Positions 1 to 5,481 of a stretch of 10,000 bases of DNA are shown here, in pieces. The position numbers were made by a program, and so were the translations under genes. Under the pieces are notes generated by a model. It saw only the letters and a program-made list of their open reading frames with translations, ran no database searches and had not been told where the DNA came from. This DNA is from Asticcacaulis sp. (GTDB lineage: Bacteria > Pseudomonadota > Alphaproteobacteria > Caulobacterales > Caulobacteraceae), in the NCBI RefSeq assembly GCF_020217185.1, contig NZ_JAIWNX010000140.1, positions 1 through 10,000 on the forward strand, in the 5' to 3' direction. Every line of letters starts with the position of its first letter. The stretch's first letter is position 1.

Positions 1-111
1 TTCAGGGGAGGTGGATTTGACGCCGCACAGGCGTCAAAGACGGAGGGGTTAATACCACCGCTTTAACCCCTCCCGGCCCTCCGGGCCACCCTCCCCTGAA
101 ATCAGGGGAGG
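1..111. repeat. Intergenic palindromic repeat, two inverted units plus a partial third end
   Basis: TTCAGGGGAG (1-10) pairs with CTCCCCTGAA (91-100). Between these arms lie three separate perfect hairpins: TTTGACGCC/GGCGTCAAA (16-24/30-38), GGAGGGGTTAA/TTAACCCCTCC (42-52/63-73) and GGCCC/GGGCC (75-79/83-87). Read as two units, the left is TTCAGGGGAGGTGG, hairpin, GGAGGGGTT. The reverse complement of the right half has the same plan, TTCAGGGGAGGGTGG, hairpin, GGAGGGGTT. The unit ends are conserved and the internal hairpin differs. A further TCAGGGGAGG at 102-111 forms a 10-bp palindrome with 90-99 and looks like the start of another unit. From memory, similar GGGGAGGTGG...GGAGGGGT repeats are scattered through Caulobacterales and sphingomonad genomes. 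The element lies just downstream of hpd and could also end its transcript, although no T-tract is visible. Confidence 0.75.
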
Positions 112-170
112 CGCTTAGGCAAAGTGTCGTTTTTGCTTGAGATTATACCGATCTAACCTGTCACCCCCCC

Positions 171-1232
171 CTAAACCCGCAGTAACCCCTTGCGCATCTG
201 GTCCAGTCCGGTGGCCTCCAGCAGGGCCTGCACATTGCCGCCGCCAAAGCCCGTGTGGCCTTTGCGCTGGATGATCTCGAAAAAGAGCTGACCGACGCCT
301 GTTTCGCAGAAGGTTTGTAGCAAAATACCTTCGCGGCGCGCATTGCCGTCGATCAGCACGCCGTTGTGGCGCAGCCGCGCGACGTCTTCTTCGTGGTGCG
401 GGACGCGCGCCGCGATCAGATCATAATAGGGCTCAGGCACGGCCTGAAACCGCACGCCGCGGGCGCGCAGGGCTTCGACCGTTGCGTGAATATCGAAGGT
501 TTCCAGCGCGATATGCTGCACCCCTTCGCCGCCATTGGCCTCCAGAAAGGCCTCGGTGGCGCTGTAGGCCGAGCGGCTCTCGTTCAGCGGGATGCGGATG
601 GGGCCCTGCGGGCAGATCAGGGCCTGCGTCTCCATGCCCGTGGCGTGGGCGTCGAGGTCGAAATAGCGTTGCGATTCAAAGCCCAGCACGCGCACGTAAA
701 AATCGGCCCAGGTCTGCATCTGCCCCTTGCGCAGGGCGTAATTGAGGTGATCGACGCCGATCAGGCCTGCCCCCTGCACCTGAAGGATGGGCGGCCTGTG
801 CAGGGTGCGCCAGCCGTCGAACAGGTGCCCGCTCAGGTGCGTGTCGTCGATCAGGTAGATCAGCGTGCCGCCAACGCCTTTCAGCGCCGGAACGTCTTCG
901 GCAAACGGGGTGAGCAGGCCTTCGACCGCTTTGGCGCCGTTTTGCAGGGCCAGTCGCCGGGCGCGCTGAGCATCACGCACGCGCAAACCCATACCGCACA
1001 CGCCCGGCCCGTGCTGCGCCGCAAAGGTGGCGGCGTAACCGGACGGTTCGGCATTGAGCACAAAGCGGATGGCCCCCTGGAGATGGAGGCCGACGTTTTG
1101 CCAGCCGTGCCGCGCGGTTTCGACAAAGCCCAGCCGCTCAAAGGCATCGGCCTGCGCGTCCGCCTCATGCGTGGCAAACTCCACGAAGGCGATCCCTTCC
1201 AGTCCCAGAGGGTTTTCGCAGCTAAAGGCCAT
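171..1232 (-). CDS. hpd: 4-hydroxyphenylpyruvate dioxygenase
   Basis: This cytosolic non-haem Fe(II) enzyme converts 4-hydroxyphenylpyruvate and O2 into homogentisate and CO2, the second step of tyrosine breakdown. The 353-residue length matches bacterial family members. The protein has the two-repeat vicinal-oxygen-chelate layout: an N-terminal half at about 12-140 and a catalytic C-terminal half at about 157-345. The expected metal ligands are visible: His162 in GVDHLNY, His240 in GVQHIAL and Glu319 in FFEIIQR. The C-terminal gating-helix region GFGGGNVQALLEA (328-340) is also typical. The ATG at 1232 gives the usual N-terminus (ENPLGLEGIAFVEFA), but no Shine-Dalgarno sequence is visible and a dyad ends 6 bases before the ATG. 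No homogentisate pathway partner genes lie next to it here. The family assignment is very secure. Confidence 0.97.
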   Translation of the reverse strand: MAFSCENPLGLEGIAFVEFATHEADAQADAFERLGFVETARHGWQNVGLHLQGAIRFVLNAEPSGYAATFAAQHGPGVCGMGLRVRDAQRARRLALQNGAKAVEGLLTPFAEDVPALKGVGGTLIYLIDDTHLSGHLFDGWRTLHRPPILQVQGAGLIGVDHLNYALRKGQMQTWADFYVRVLGFESQRYFDLDAHATGMETQALICPQGPIRIPLNESRSAYSATEAFLEANGGEGVQHIALETFDIHATVEALRARGVRFQAVPEPYYDLIAARVPHHEEDVARLRHNGVLIDGNARREGILLQTFCETGVGQLFFEIIQRKGHTGFGGGNVQALLEATGLDQMRKGLLRV

Positions 1233-1238
1233 TTATTC

Positions 1239-1283
1239 GCGATTTCTCGAATTGTCTTACAATTACAGGAAACGAGAAATCGC
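1239..1283. promoter_or_regulatory. Nested dyad immediately upstream of hpd, likely operator
   Basis: An 11-bp perfect inverted repeat, GCGATTTCTCG (1239-1249) and CGAGAAATCGC (1273-1283), encloses a second perfect one, AATTGT-CTT-ACAATT (1250-1264). The outer arm ends 6 bases before the hpd ATG. No T-tract follows on the minus strand, so it does not look like a terminator for the upstream peptidase gene. hpd genes in other proteobacteria are often controlled by Lrp- or other-family regulators that respond to tyrosine breakdown. An operator is therefore the simplest reading. An RNA hairpin that blocks the hpd start is the alternative. Confidence 0.55.
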
Positions 1284-1320
1284 CGGAGGAGTCCAGTTAA
1301 CCTTGCGTAATGAAGTCCTG

Positions 1321-2754
1321 TTATTTCGGGGCTTTACGGTAGCGCGCCATAAGCTGCCGCTCGGCGGCTTCCAGCGCCGGGTCCTTGCCTTTGCGGAGAT
1401 CCTCAATGGCGGGATAGACCACGATGTCGGGTGTGACACCGGCATTTTCCAGCCGCTTACCGCTGAGGGTTTCTACGTCCCTGACCGCAACCTGCACCTT
1501 CCCGCCATCCGGCAACGGGAAGAACTGGCTGCTAAGCACCGCTCCGGCGGTCGGCCGACCCACCACGAGCGCCCGCTGACGTGTTTGCATAACCGAAGCG
1601 GTGATTTCGGACGCACTGGCTGAAGCGGGGCCCGTCAATACCACCAGAGGCCCCGCATAAGGGCGGCTATTGCCCTCTGTAGAAAGGGTCTGAACGCCGT
1701 TGGCATCGCGGGTTTTGTAGATAGGGGTGTGCGCGGGCAGCAAGGCGTCCATCAGCGGCATGACATTGCCACCGCCATTGTAACGCAGGTCGAGAATAAC
1801 GCCCGTCTTTCCGGCGGTCTGGAGCGCACGGGTCACCTGTTTCAGTCCCGGTTTGTCAAAATGGTCAAAGCGGATGTAGAGAACGCCACTGGGCAAGCGC
1901 TTGACAGTAACGTCGGGTGCCTTCCCGGAGAATGGAGCGTCATATTCGACGGATTTTTTGAGAGATGTCAGGTATTTCTCAGCCGCCTGCGATGATATTG
2001 CGCCTTCCGGCAGGGTCAGATTCAGCACACCGGCGGTCTCAAGACGTTGCCTCTGCGTGGGCGTAAGCGCCGTGAACGTGCCGACCACATGGACCCTGCC
2101 GCCCTTATCGGAGGTTACATTATAGGTCACTTTGTCAATCAGCCAGCCCGGGGTGATGCCTTGTCTGGCGGCTTCCGACCCCGGCCAGACTTCGCCCACC
2201 ATCATGATGCGGCTCGTATCGCGACGCAGGAGGATCACCTGAAAGCCGACATCCTTTTCGCCGCCGTATTCGGGGGGGTGTGGTGCTGTGGGGGCTGAAC
2301 TGGCCGGCTTTAATGCGTCGGGCGAGGGCTTGGGGGCGGGCCAGACCACGGCCATATGCGAAGACGGAAAACGCTGCGCCATCTGTAGAAAGACGTCGTT
2401 GTAAAGTGATGTGTCGTCCTTCGCGGCAGCGGCACGCGGCCGCCATTCGCGCTTCATTTTAGGCCAGTCGAAGCCTGAAAAGCTCTGGTCGTAATAGTTG
2501 CGGTCAATCTGAGCGACAAAGGCATCGAAGATGGCCAGTCTGCGCGCCGGACCGGACAGGCGGGCAAAGGCGGCCGCCCTTTCGGCCTCGGCCTTCTGCG
2601 CCGCGATCTGTTGCGGCTTGACCACCAGCACAAACCACGCGAACAGGCCCGCAAAGGCGAGTGCGCTCAACGCTGTAACAACGCCCAGACCTCGCAGCGT
2701 CCAGCCGATCCAGCCTGTACGCTTTTTGGTTGTGTTTTTGGCGTCTTTGACCAC
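1321..2754 (-). CDS. S41-family peptidase, membrane-anchored, SHSE-type active site likely
   Basis: The 477-residue protein has a basic N-terminus and one hydrophobic segment at about 22-46. It is probably anchored in the inner membrane with the catalytic part in the periplasm. A PDZ-like region spans about 168-215 (VGFQVILL...PGWLIDKV). The C-terminal processing protease-like core spans about 285-450. It includes GVILDLRYNGGG (318-329), the nucleophile loop GPASASASEI (375-384, nucleophile probably Ser380), and EN-GVTPDIVVYP (436-448). The canonical CtpA/Tsp lysine, 25 residues after the serine, is Ala405 here (GRPTAGAV). This points to the tricorn/IRBP-like Ser-His-Ser-Glu arrangement, with SSH at 131-133 and Glu436 as candidates. 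The start is GTG at 2752-2754, with GGGGGA about 6 bases upstream. It follows the LacI-type gene on the same strand after 57 bases. The substrate is unknown. Confidence 0.88.
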   Translation of the reverse strand: MVKDAKNTTKKRTGWIGWTLRGLGVVTALSALAFAGLFAWFVLVVKPQQIAAQKAEAERAAAFARLSGPARRLAIFDAFVAQIDRNYYDQSFSGFDWPKMKREWRPRAAAAKDDTSLYNDVFLQMAQRFPSSHMAVVWPAPKPSPDALKPASSAPTAPHPPEYGGEKDVGFQVILLRRDTSRIMMVGEVWPGSEAARQGITPGWLIDKVTYNVTSDKGGRVHVVGTFTALTPTQRQRLETAGVLNLTLPEGAISSQAAEKYLTSLKKSVEYDAPFSGKAPDVTVKRLPSGVLYIRFDHFDKPGLKQVTRALQTAGKTGVILDLRYNGGGNVMPLMDALLPAHTPIYKTRDANGVQTLSTEGNSRPYAGPLVVLTGPASASASEITASVMQTRQRALVVGRPTAGAVLSSQFFPLPDGGKVQVAVRDVETLSGKRLENAGVTPDIVVYPAIEDLRKGKDPALEAAERQLMARYRKAPK

Positions 2755-2811
2755 GTCGTCCCCCGGAACATATCCTCATCCTTACAGGCCCGCAGGCCTC
2801 TGAGCCATCCC

Positions 2812-3831
2812 TCAAAAACGCGGTGGGGCCTTACCGGCGGAGTCGCGCACGATCAGGCTGTGGGCCGTCATATAGGTGGCCGCTGTGCCGCTGCTGAAAT
2901 TGGCCTCCCAGTTGTCGAGCGCCTGCACGACGCGGCGCGACATGTCGAGATAGGGCTGGGCGATGGTGGTCAGGGCCGGCCACACGGCGGCGGCGATGGG
3001 GGCGTCGTCAAAGCCGATGACCGACAGGTCGCCGGGGATGCTCAAACCGCGTTTGTGCGCCGCGACGCTGACCGCGGCTGCGGTTTCGTCATTGGCGGCA
3101 AAGATGGCCGTGGGCGGCTGTGGCAAGGACAACAGGGCTTCGGCGGCCTCGATGCCTTTGCGGAACTGAAAATCCCCGGCGACCAGCAGGTCAGGCTCCG
3201 GGCGCGGCAGGCCTGCGGCGTCATAGGCCTCAAACAGGCCCTGACGGCGCAGGATGGCGGCCGAATGGTCCGGGTGGCCGCTGATGTGGCCGATGCGGCG
3301 GTGCCCCAGGGCAAACAGGTGCTCGATCACCTCACGCGCGGCGGCGCGGTCGTCCATGACGACCGACGGAAAGTGCGGATCGAAGACCGAGGGCGCAATC
3401 AGCACGGCGCGCGCTTCGCGTTGGCGCAGATGGGCCTTTAACGGCGCAAAATCACATAGCGGCGGCAAGAGGATCAGGTCGCGCACCCGCCCTTCGTCGA
3501 GAAAGCGATCCAGCCGCTCGGCCCAGCCGGGCTGCATGTCGAACAGTTCGACGCTGATGTGCTTCCCCGCCTCCATACAGGCGGTCAGAAGCGCGTGGTG
3601 AAAGCGGCTGAGATAGCCCGATACCGGGTCTTCGAGCAGCAGGCCCAATGAACTGGCCCCGCCCAGCCGCAACTGCCGCGCGGAAGGGTTGGGCGTGTAG
3701 TCCAGCGCCTTCATGGCCGCCTGCACCTGAGCGCGCGTCTCCGGCCTGACCCGGTCGGGCTCATTGAGCACCCGCGACACGGTCTTGGCCGAAACCCCGG
3801 CCAGGCGGGACACATCGTAAATCGTCGTCAT
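2812..3831 (-). CDS. LacI-family transcriptional regulator
   Basis: This DNA-binding repressor or activator probably responds to a sugar or related ligand. From the chosen ATG at 3831 it has 339 residues, normal for the family. The helix-turn-helix lies at 3-22 (TIYDVSRLAGVSAKTVSRVL), followed by the hinge-helix region PNPSARQLRLG (47-57). The periplasmic-binding-protein-like ligand domain runs from about 60 to 330, with hallmark segments GHRRIGHISG (176-185), TAIFAANDETA (241-251) and VIGFDDAPIA (271-280). The same frame stays open to another ATG at 3924, but the extra 31 residues are proline/glycine-rich and overlap the gcrA terminator hairpin, so 3831 is preferred. No strong ribosome-binding site is visible. 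The target is not apparent: no sugar transport or catabolic genes lie within the window. Confidence 0.94.
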   Translation of the reverse strand: MTTIYDVSRLAGVSAKTVSRVLNEPDRVRPETRAQVQAAMKALDYTPNPSARQLRLGGASSLGLLLEDPVSGYLSRFHHALLTACMEAGKHISVELFDMQPGWAERLDRFLDEGRVRDLILLPPLCDFAPLKAHLRQREARAVLIAPSVFDPHFPSVVMDDRAAAREVIEHLFALGHRRIGHISGHPDHSAAILRRQGLFEAYDAAGLPRPEPDLLVAGDFQFRKGIEAAEALLSLPQPPTAIFAANDETAAAVSVAAHKRGLSIPGDLSVIGFDDAPIAAAVWPALTTIAQPYLDMSRRVVQALDNWEANFSSGTAATYMTAHSLIVRDSAGKAPPRF

Positions 3832-3881
3832 GGGCTTAAGGCTAACAGTAAGCGGCGAGAGGGGGAAGGGCAACGGGCCCA

Positions 3882-3920
3882 GAAACGCAAACGGCCCGCC
3901 TCCGGGGGGAAGCGGGCCGT
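3882..3920 (-). terminator. Probable intrinsic terminator of gcrA
   Basis: On the minus strand the perfect 9-bp stem ACGGCCCGC (from 3920) and GCGGGCCGT (to 3891) has a 12-base loop. It is followed by a T-rich tail, TTTGCGTTTC. It lies 20 bases after the gcrA stop codon and before the LacI-type start, so it separates the two transcripts. Confidence 0.75.
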
Positions 3921-3940
3921 GCAACTAACAGGCGGAAACC

Positions 3941-4459
3941 TTAGAGATAACGGCGCAGCGACCGCGACAGCTCGGTGCCGTTGTCCTTCTTTTTCTTTTG
4001 CTGCGGCTGATAGGCGACGCGCGAATGTTCGAGGCAGTAGGGGATGCCGTCGGCGGCGCGGCGGCCGCAGAAAGTGAATTCGTCCGACGACGGATCACCG
4101 ATCGGCCACTTGCACATCTTGGACCCCAGCGTCAGGACCGTAGCGGTGCCCGGACCTTCGATCACCGGCACGGCCGGCACCTGAGCCACGGGGCGCGGTG
4201 CAGGTTCAACCGAGACACGGCGCGGGGCCGGTTGCGGCGCGGGCTGGGCCTGAGCGGCGGGACGCGGCGGCTTGGCCGGCTTATACAGCGGACGGGCCGG
4301 TTGCGACGGGGCCGCGCGACCCGACAGGCCGAGACGGTGCACCTTACCGATGACGGCATTGCGCGTCACGCCGCCCAGGGTCTTGGCGATCTGACTGGCG
4401 GAATGGCCTTCCTGCCACAGCTTTTTCAGCGTTTCGACCCGTTCGTCTGTCCAGCTCAT
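3941..4459 (-). CDS. gcrA: GcrA cell-cycle transcription regulator
   Basis: GcrA is a sigma70-associated transcription factor that activates cell-cycle promoters, often at CcrM-methylated GANTC sites. It forms the CtrA-DnaA-GcrA-CcrM circuit in Caulobacter. The 172 residues match the usual length of about 173. The N-terminal DNA-binding domain, MSWTDERVETLKKLWQEGHS onward to about residue 46, is near-diagnostic. It includes the helix-turn-helix SASQIAKTLGGVTRNAVIGK (20-39). A proline/alanine-rich linker (about 50-105) leads to the C-terminal sigma-interacting domain, with Cys116, Cys131, Cys142 and His145. The basic tail ends in LSRSLRRYL. The ATG at 4459 is chosen over an upstream in-frame start at 4510 because GGAGG sits 7 bases before it and the protein then begins like known GcrA proteins. 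The upstream region carries sites fitting CtrA and DnaA control. Confidence 0.97.
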   Translation of the reverse strand: MSWTDERVETLKKLWQEGHSASQIAKTLGGVTRNAVIGKVHRLGLSGRAAPSQPARPLYKPAKPPRPAAQAQPAPQPAPRRVSVEPAPRPVAQVPAVPVIEGPGTATVLTLGSKMCKWPIGDPSSDEFTFCGRRAADGIPYCLEHSRVAYQPQQKKKKDNGTELSRSLRRYL

Positions 4460-4481
4460 GGTCAAGCCTCCGTCCCCTAAA

Positions 4482-4499
4482 TGACGGGCGCACCCGTCA
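4482..4499 (-). promoter_or_regulatory. Leader hairpin upstream of the gcrA ribosome-binding site
   Basis: TGACGGG and CCCGTCA form a perfect 7-bp stem with a 4-base loop. It sits 22 bases before the gcrA ATG and upstream of the GGAGG ribosome-binding site. If the transcript starts further upstream, it would form a stable hairpin in the 5' leader. It could instead be a protein-binding dyad. Confidence 0.45.
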
Positions 4500-4518
4500 A
4501 GCCTCAGCACTAGATATG

Positions 4519-4523
4519 GATTC
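4519..4523. promoter_or_regulatory. CcrM methylation site (GANTC) in the gcrA upstream region
   Basis: GATTC lies 60 bases upstream of the gcrA ATG. In Caulobacterales, CcrM methylates GANTC, and GcrA itself responds to methylation at promoters. A single 5-base site is weak evidence alone but fits the other cell-cycle signals here. Confidence 0.4.
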
Positions 4524-4561
4524 GCCGATTACGATAAAACCGGCCTCCCTACCGCTAATCG

Positions 4562-4576
4562 TAAACAAAAAGTTAA
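4562..4576 (-). promoter_or_regulatory. Putative CtrA-binding site
   Basis: Read on the minus strand the site is TTAA-CTTTTTG-TTTA, one mismatch from the CtrA consensus TTAA-N7-TTAA. It lies about 103-117 bases upstream of the gcrA ATG, in the AT-richest part of the intergenic region. CtrA is known to repress gcrA in Caulobacter crescentus, which makes the location sensible. Binding is inferred. Confidence 0.5.
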
Positions 4577-4613
4577 AAACCGCAATATCTAGTGTTTCGC
4601 CTGTTGGGGGATG

Positions 4614-4740
4614 TCCACAGCAATCTATATCTAGTGTTTCGCTGTGGAAAAGAGCGCCTTTCCACAGGGGTGATCCACAGATTTTGGGGCGCCGGCTATT
4701 TATCCCCTGCGGGCGTTGAGTCGCGCGGCCACCCTGTGGA
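4614..4740. promoter_or_regulatory. Cluster of five DnaA-box-like motifs
   Basis: The heptamer TCCACAG occurs five times in 127 bases: forward at 4614-4620, 4661-4667 and 4674-4680, and reversed (CTGTGGA) at 4642-4648 and 4734-4740. Two sites extend to near-consensus DnaA boxes (TTATCCACA): TGATCCACA at 4671-4679 and, on the minus strand, TTTTCCACA at 4651-4643. CTGTGGAAA (4642-4650) and TTTCCACAG (4659-4667) form a perfect 9-bp inverted repeat. DnaA is known to activate gcrA in Caulobacter. No replication initiator gene or other origin feature is present, so transcriptional control is the preferred reading. Confidence 0.6.
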
Positions 4741-4767
4741 ACAAATGGCGACGGGGCAGGCTTCGTG

Positions 4768-4797
4768 TTGACAGGGGCGGGCCCGCTGAGGCATTAG
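4768..4797 (+). promoter_or_regulatory. Promoter of the tRNA-Gly gene
   Basis: A perfect -35 hexamer TTGACA (4768-4773) is followed after 17 bases by GCATTA (4791-4796), a modest -10. The predicted start lies around 4803-4805, about 30 bases before the mature tRNA. Confidence 0.6.
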
Positions 4798-4833
4798 AGC
4801 GGGACGCAAATGCAGGCTTCGTTCGCCTCAGAC

Positions 4834-4907
4834 GCGGGTGTAGCTCAATGGTAGAGCAGCAGCTTCCCAAGCTGAATACGAGGGTTCGATTCCCTTCACC
4901 CGCTCCA
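4834..4907 (+). tRNA. tRNA-Gly (anticodon CCC)
   Basis: The 74-base cloverleaf includes an encoded CCA end. The acceptor stem GCGGGTG/CACCCGC is perfect. The D-arm is GCTCAATGGTAGAGC. The anticodon loop TTCCCAA has anticodon CCC at 4865-4867, and the T-arm is GAGGGTTCGATTCCCTT. The top pair of the anticodon stem (G27-A43) is mismatched, leaving four pairs. The length and loop match Escherichia coli glyU. It reads GGG glycine codons. tRNA 3' ends are common integration sites and an AT-rich foreign-looking gene lies downstream, but no second copy of the tRNA end is visible in this window. Confidence 0.97.
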
Positions 4908-4943
4908 ATCTCCCGAATTCTGAAAATTTATCATTCAAGATCA

Positions 4944-4971
4944 ATGGGAAGGCTCTAAGCCCATCTTTTTT
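4944..4971 (+). terminator. Possible terminator of the tRNA-Gly transcript
   Basis: ATGGG (4944-4948) and CCCAT (4960-4964) form a short 5-bp stem with an 11-base loop, followed by CTTTTTT. The stem is weak but the T-run and the position 37 bases after the tRNA make it plausible. Confidence 0.4.
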
Positions 4972-5248
4972 GACGGCTATTGTGCCACAGAATGATAATT
5001 TCAGGTCCATAGAAGTATTGGGGCGCAAGCCTTACCTTGGTGCGCCGCTAGCGAAGAACCCGGTCTGCGGGAGACCGTCAGCACAAACCCCGTCAAAGCC
5101 TCACAGGCGGCTGGAGACAGGTTCAAGCTCGGTCTGGGAGATCATGATCCGATATCTTCCCCCATCGTCGGAGGACCATCAGGAAAGGCTCTGGACTGAT
5201 CGCTAGGGGCTGATGCAAATTCTCAAGACCGAAGTTCACTTCCACTGC
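4972..5248. other. Gene-free stretch between tRNA-Gly and the mosaic repeat
   Basis: No convincing coding region is seen. Small dyads are present: CGGTCT/AGACCG at 5061-5077 with a 5-base loop, and GGCGCA/TGCGCC at 5022-5046. The open frames here give low-complexity, unrecognisable peptides. It may be decayed sequence next to a tRNA integration hotspot, but no integrase remnant can be recognised. Confidence 0.5.
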
Positions 5249-5356
5249 TTAGAGCACGTTTCGTTCAGGTTGAATCGTAAACGTGCTCTAAATTTTTGTT
5301 TTGTCGCTTTTTTTTTTCGCTCAACCGGTACCCGCTTGAGCGAAAAAACGCTCTAA
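5249..5356. repeat. Mosaic palindromic intergenic repeat, 108 bp
   Basis: It contains two perfect 13-bp dyads side by side. The first is TTAGAGCACGTTT (5249-5261) with AAACGTGCTCTAA (5279-5291). The second is TTTTTTCGCTCAA (5312-5324) with TTGAGCGAAAAAA (5336-5348), whose loop includes the palindrome GGTACC (5327-5332). A run of ten T lies at 5308-5317. The termini TTAGAGC (5249) and GCTCTAA (5350-5356) are also inverted, so the whole element is bounded by the same 7-bp ends. The layout resembles the AGAGC...GCTCT intergenic mosaic elements of alphaproteobacteria (RIME-like in rhizobia). That relation is from memory and unverified. The right part could also act as a bidirectional terminator. 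Confidence 0.7.
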
Positions 5357-5373
5357 TCTTTGGGGCGCTCGCG

Positions 5374-5471
5374 CTTCAGGTGAAAATGAATTTGCAGTCC
5401 TGCTGGCTACCATGCAATCTATTATGCTGAGAACCCTGCGTCATTGCCTCACCCCAACTGCTCACCTGAAG
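5374..5471. promoter_or_regulatory. Inverted repeat flanking the upstream region of the nuclease/ATPase gene
   Basis: CTTCAGGTGA (5374-5383) and TCACCTGAAG (5462-5471) are perfect 10-bp inverted copies, 78 bases apart. The second arm ends 10 bases before the ATG and includes the weak ribosome-binding sequence GAAGA. A -10-like TATTAT lies between them at 5420-5425 without a convincing -35. The arms could be two operator half-sites for a looping repressor, or they could pair in RNA and block translation. Confidence 0.4.
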
Positions 5472-5481
5472 ACAAATTAAC

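Larger units (their letters stand above)
4508..4642. repeat. Three copies of ATATCTAGTG in the gcrA control region
   Basis: CACTAGATAT at 4508-4517 is the inverted copy. ATATCTAGTGTTTCGC occurs twice in direct orientation, at 4585-4600 and 4627-4642, exactly 42 bp apart (about four helical turns). The 16-base identity between the direct copies is beyond chance in so short a region. The arrangement suggests a phased regulator-binding site. The identity of the regulator is not known; a resemblance to NrdR boxes is discussed in the findings. Confidence 0.7.

Noticed and set aside
366..1310. Long plus-strand open frame (314 residues)
   Set aside because: It is antisense to hpd in GC-rich DNA, and its product shows no domain, whereas hpd has all catalytic residues.
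2786..2799. AGGCC/GGCCT hairpin as a terminator of the LacI-type gene
   Set aside because: The stem has only 5 bp and no T-tract follows on the minus strand.
2611..3441. Plus-strand open frame of 276 residues
   Set aside because: It is antisense to the LacI-family gene and the peptidase start, with no recognisable motifs.
3832..3924. N-terminal extension of the LacI-family protein by 31 residues
   Set aside because: The extension overlaps the gcrA terminator, is low-complexity, and precedes the standard helix-turn-helix start.
4508..4740. A replication origin with iterons and DnaA boxes
   Set aside because: No initiator or partition gene is nearby, and DnaA/CtrA sites are expected upstream of gcrA.
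4716..4958. Plus-strand open frame ending SSMVEQQLPKLNTRVRFPSPAP
   Set aside because: It is the translation of the tRNA-Gly gene, a well-known false protein.
4828..5028. Minus-strand open frame containing GIEPSYSAWEAAALPLSYTR
   Set aside because: It is the antisense translation of the same tRNA, a common mis-annotation.
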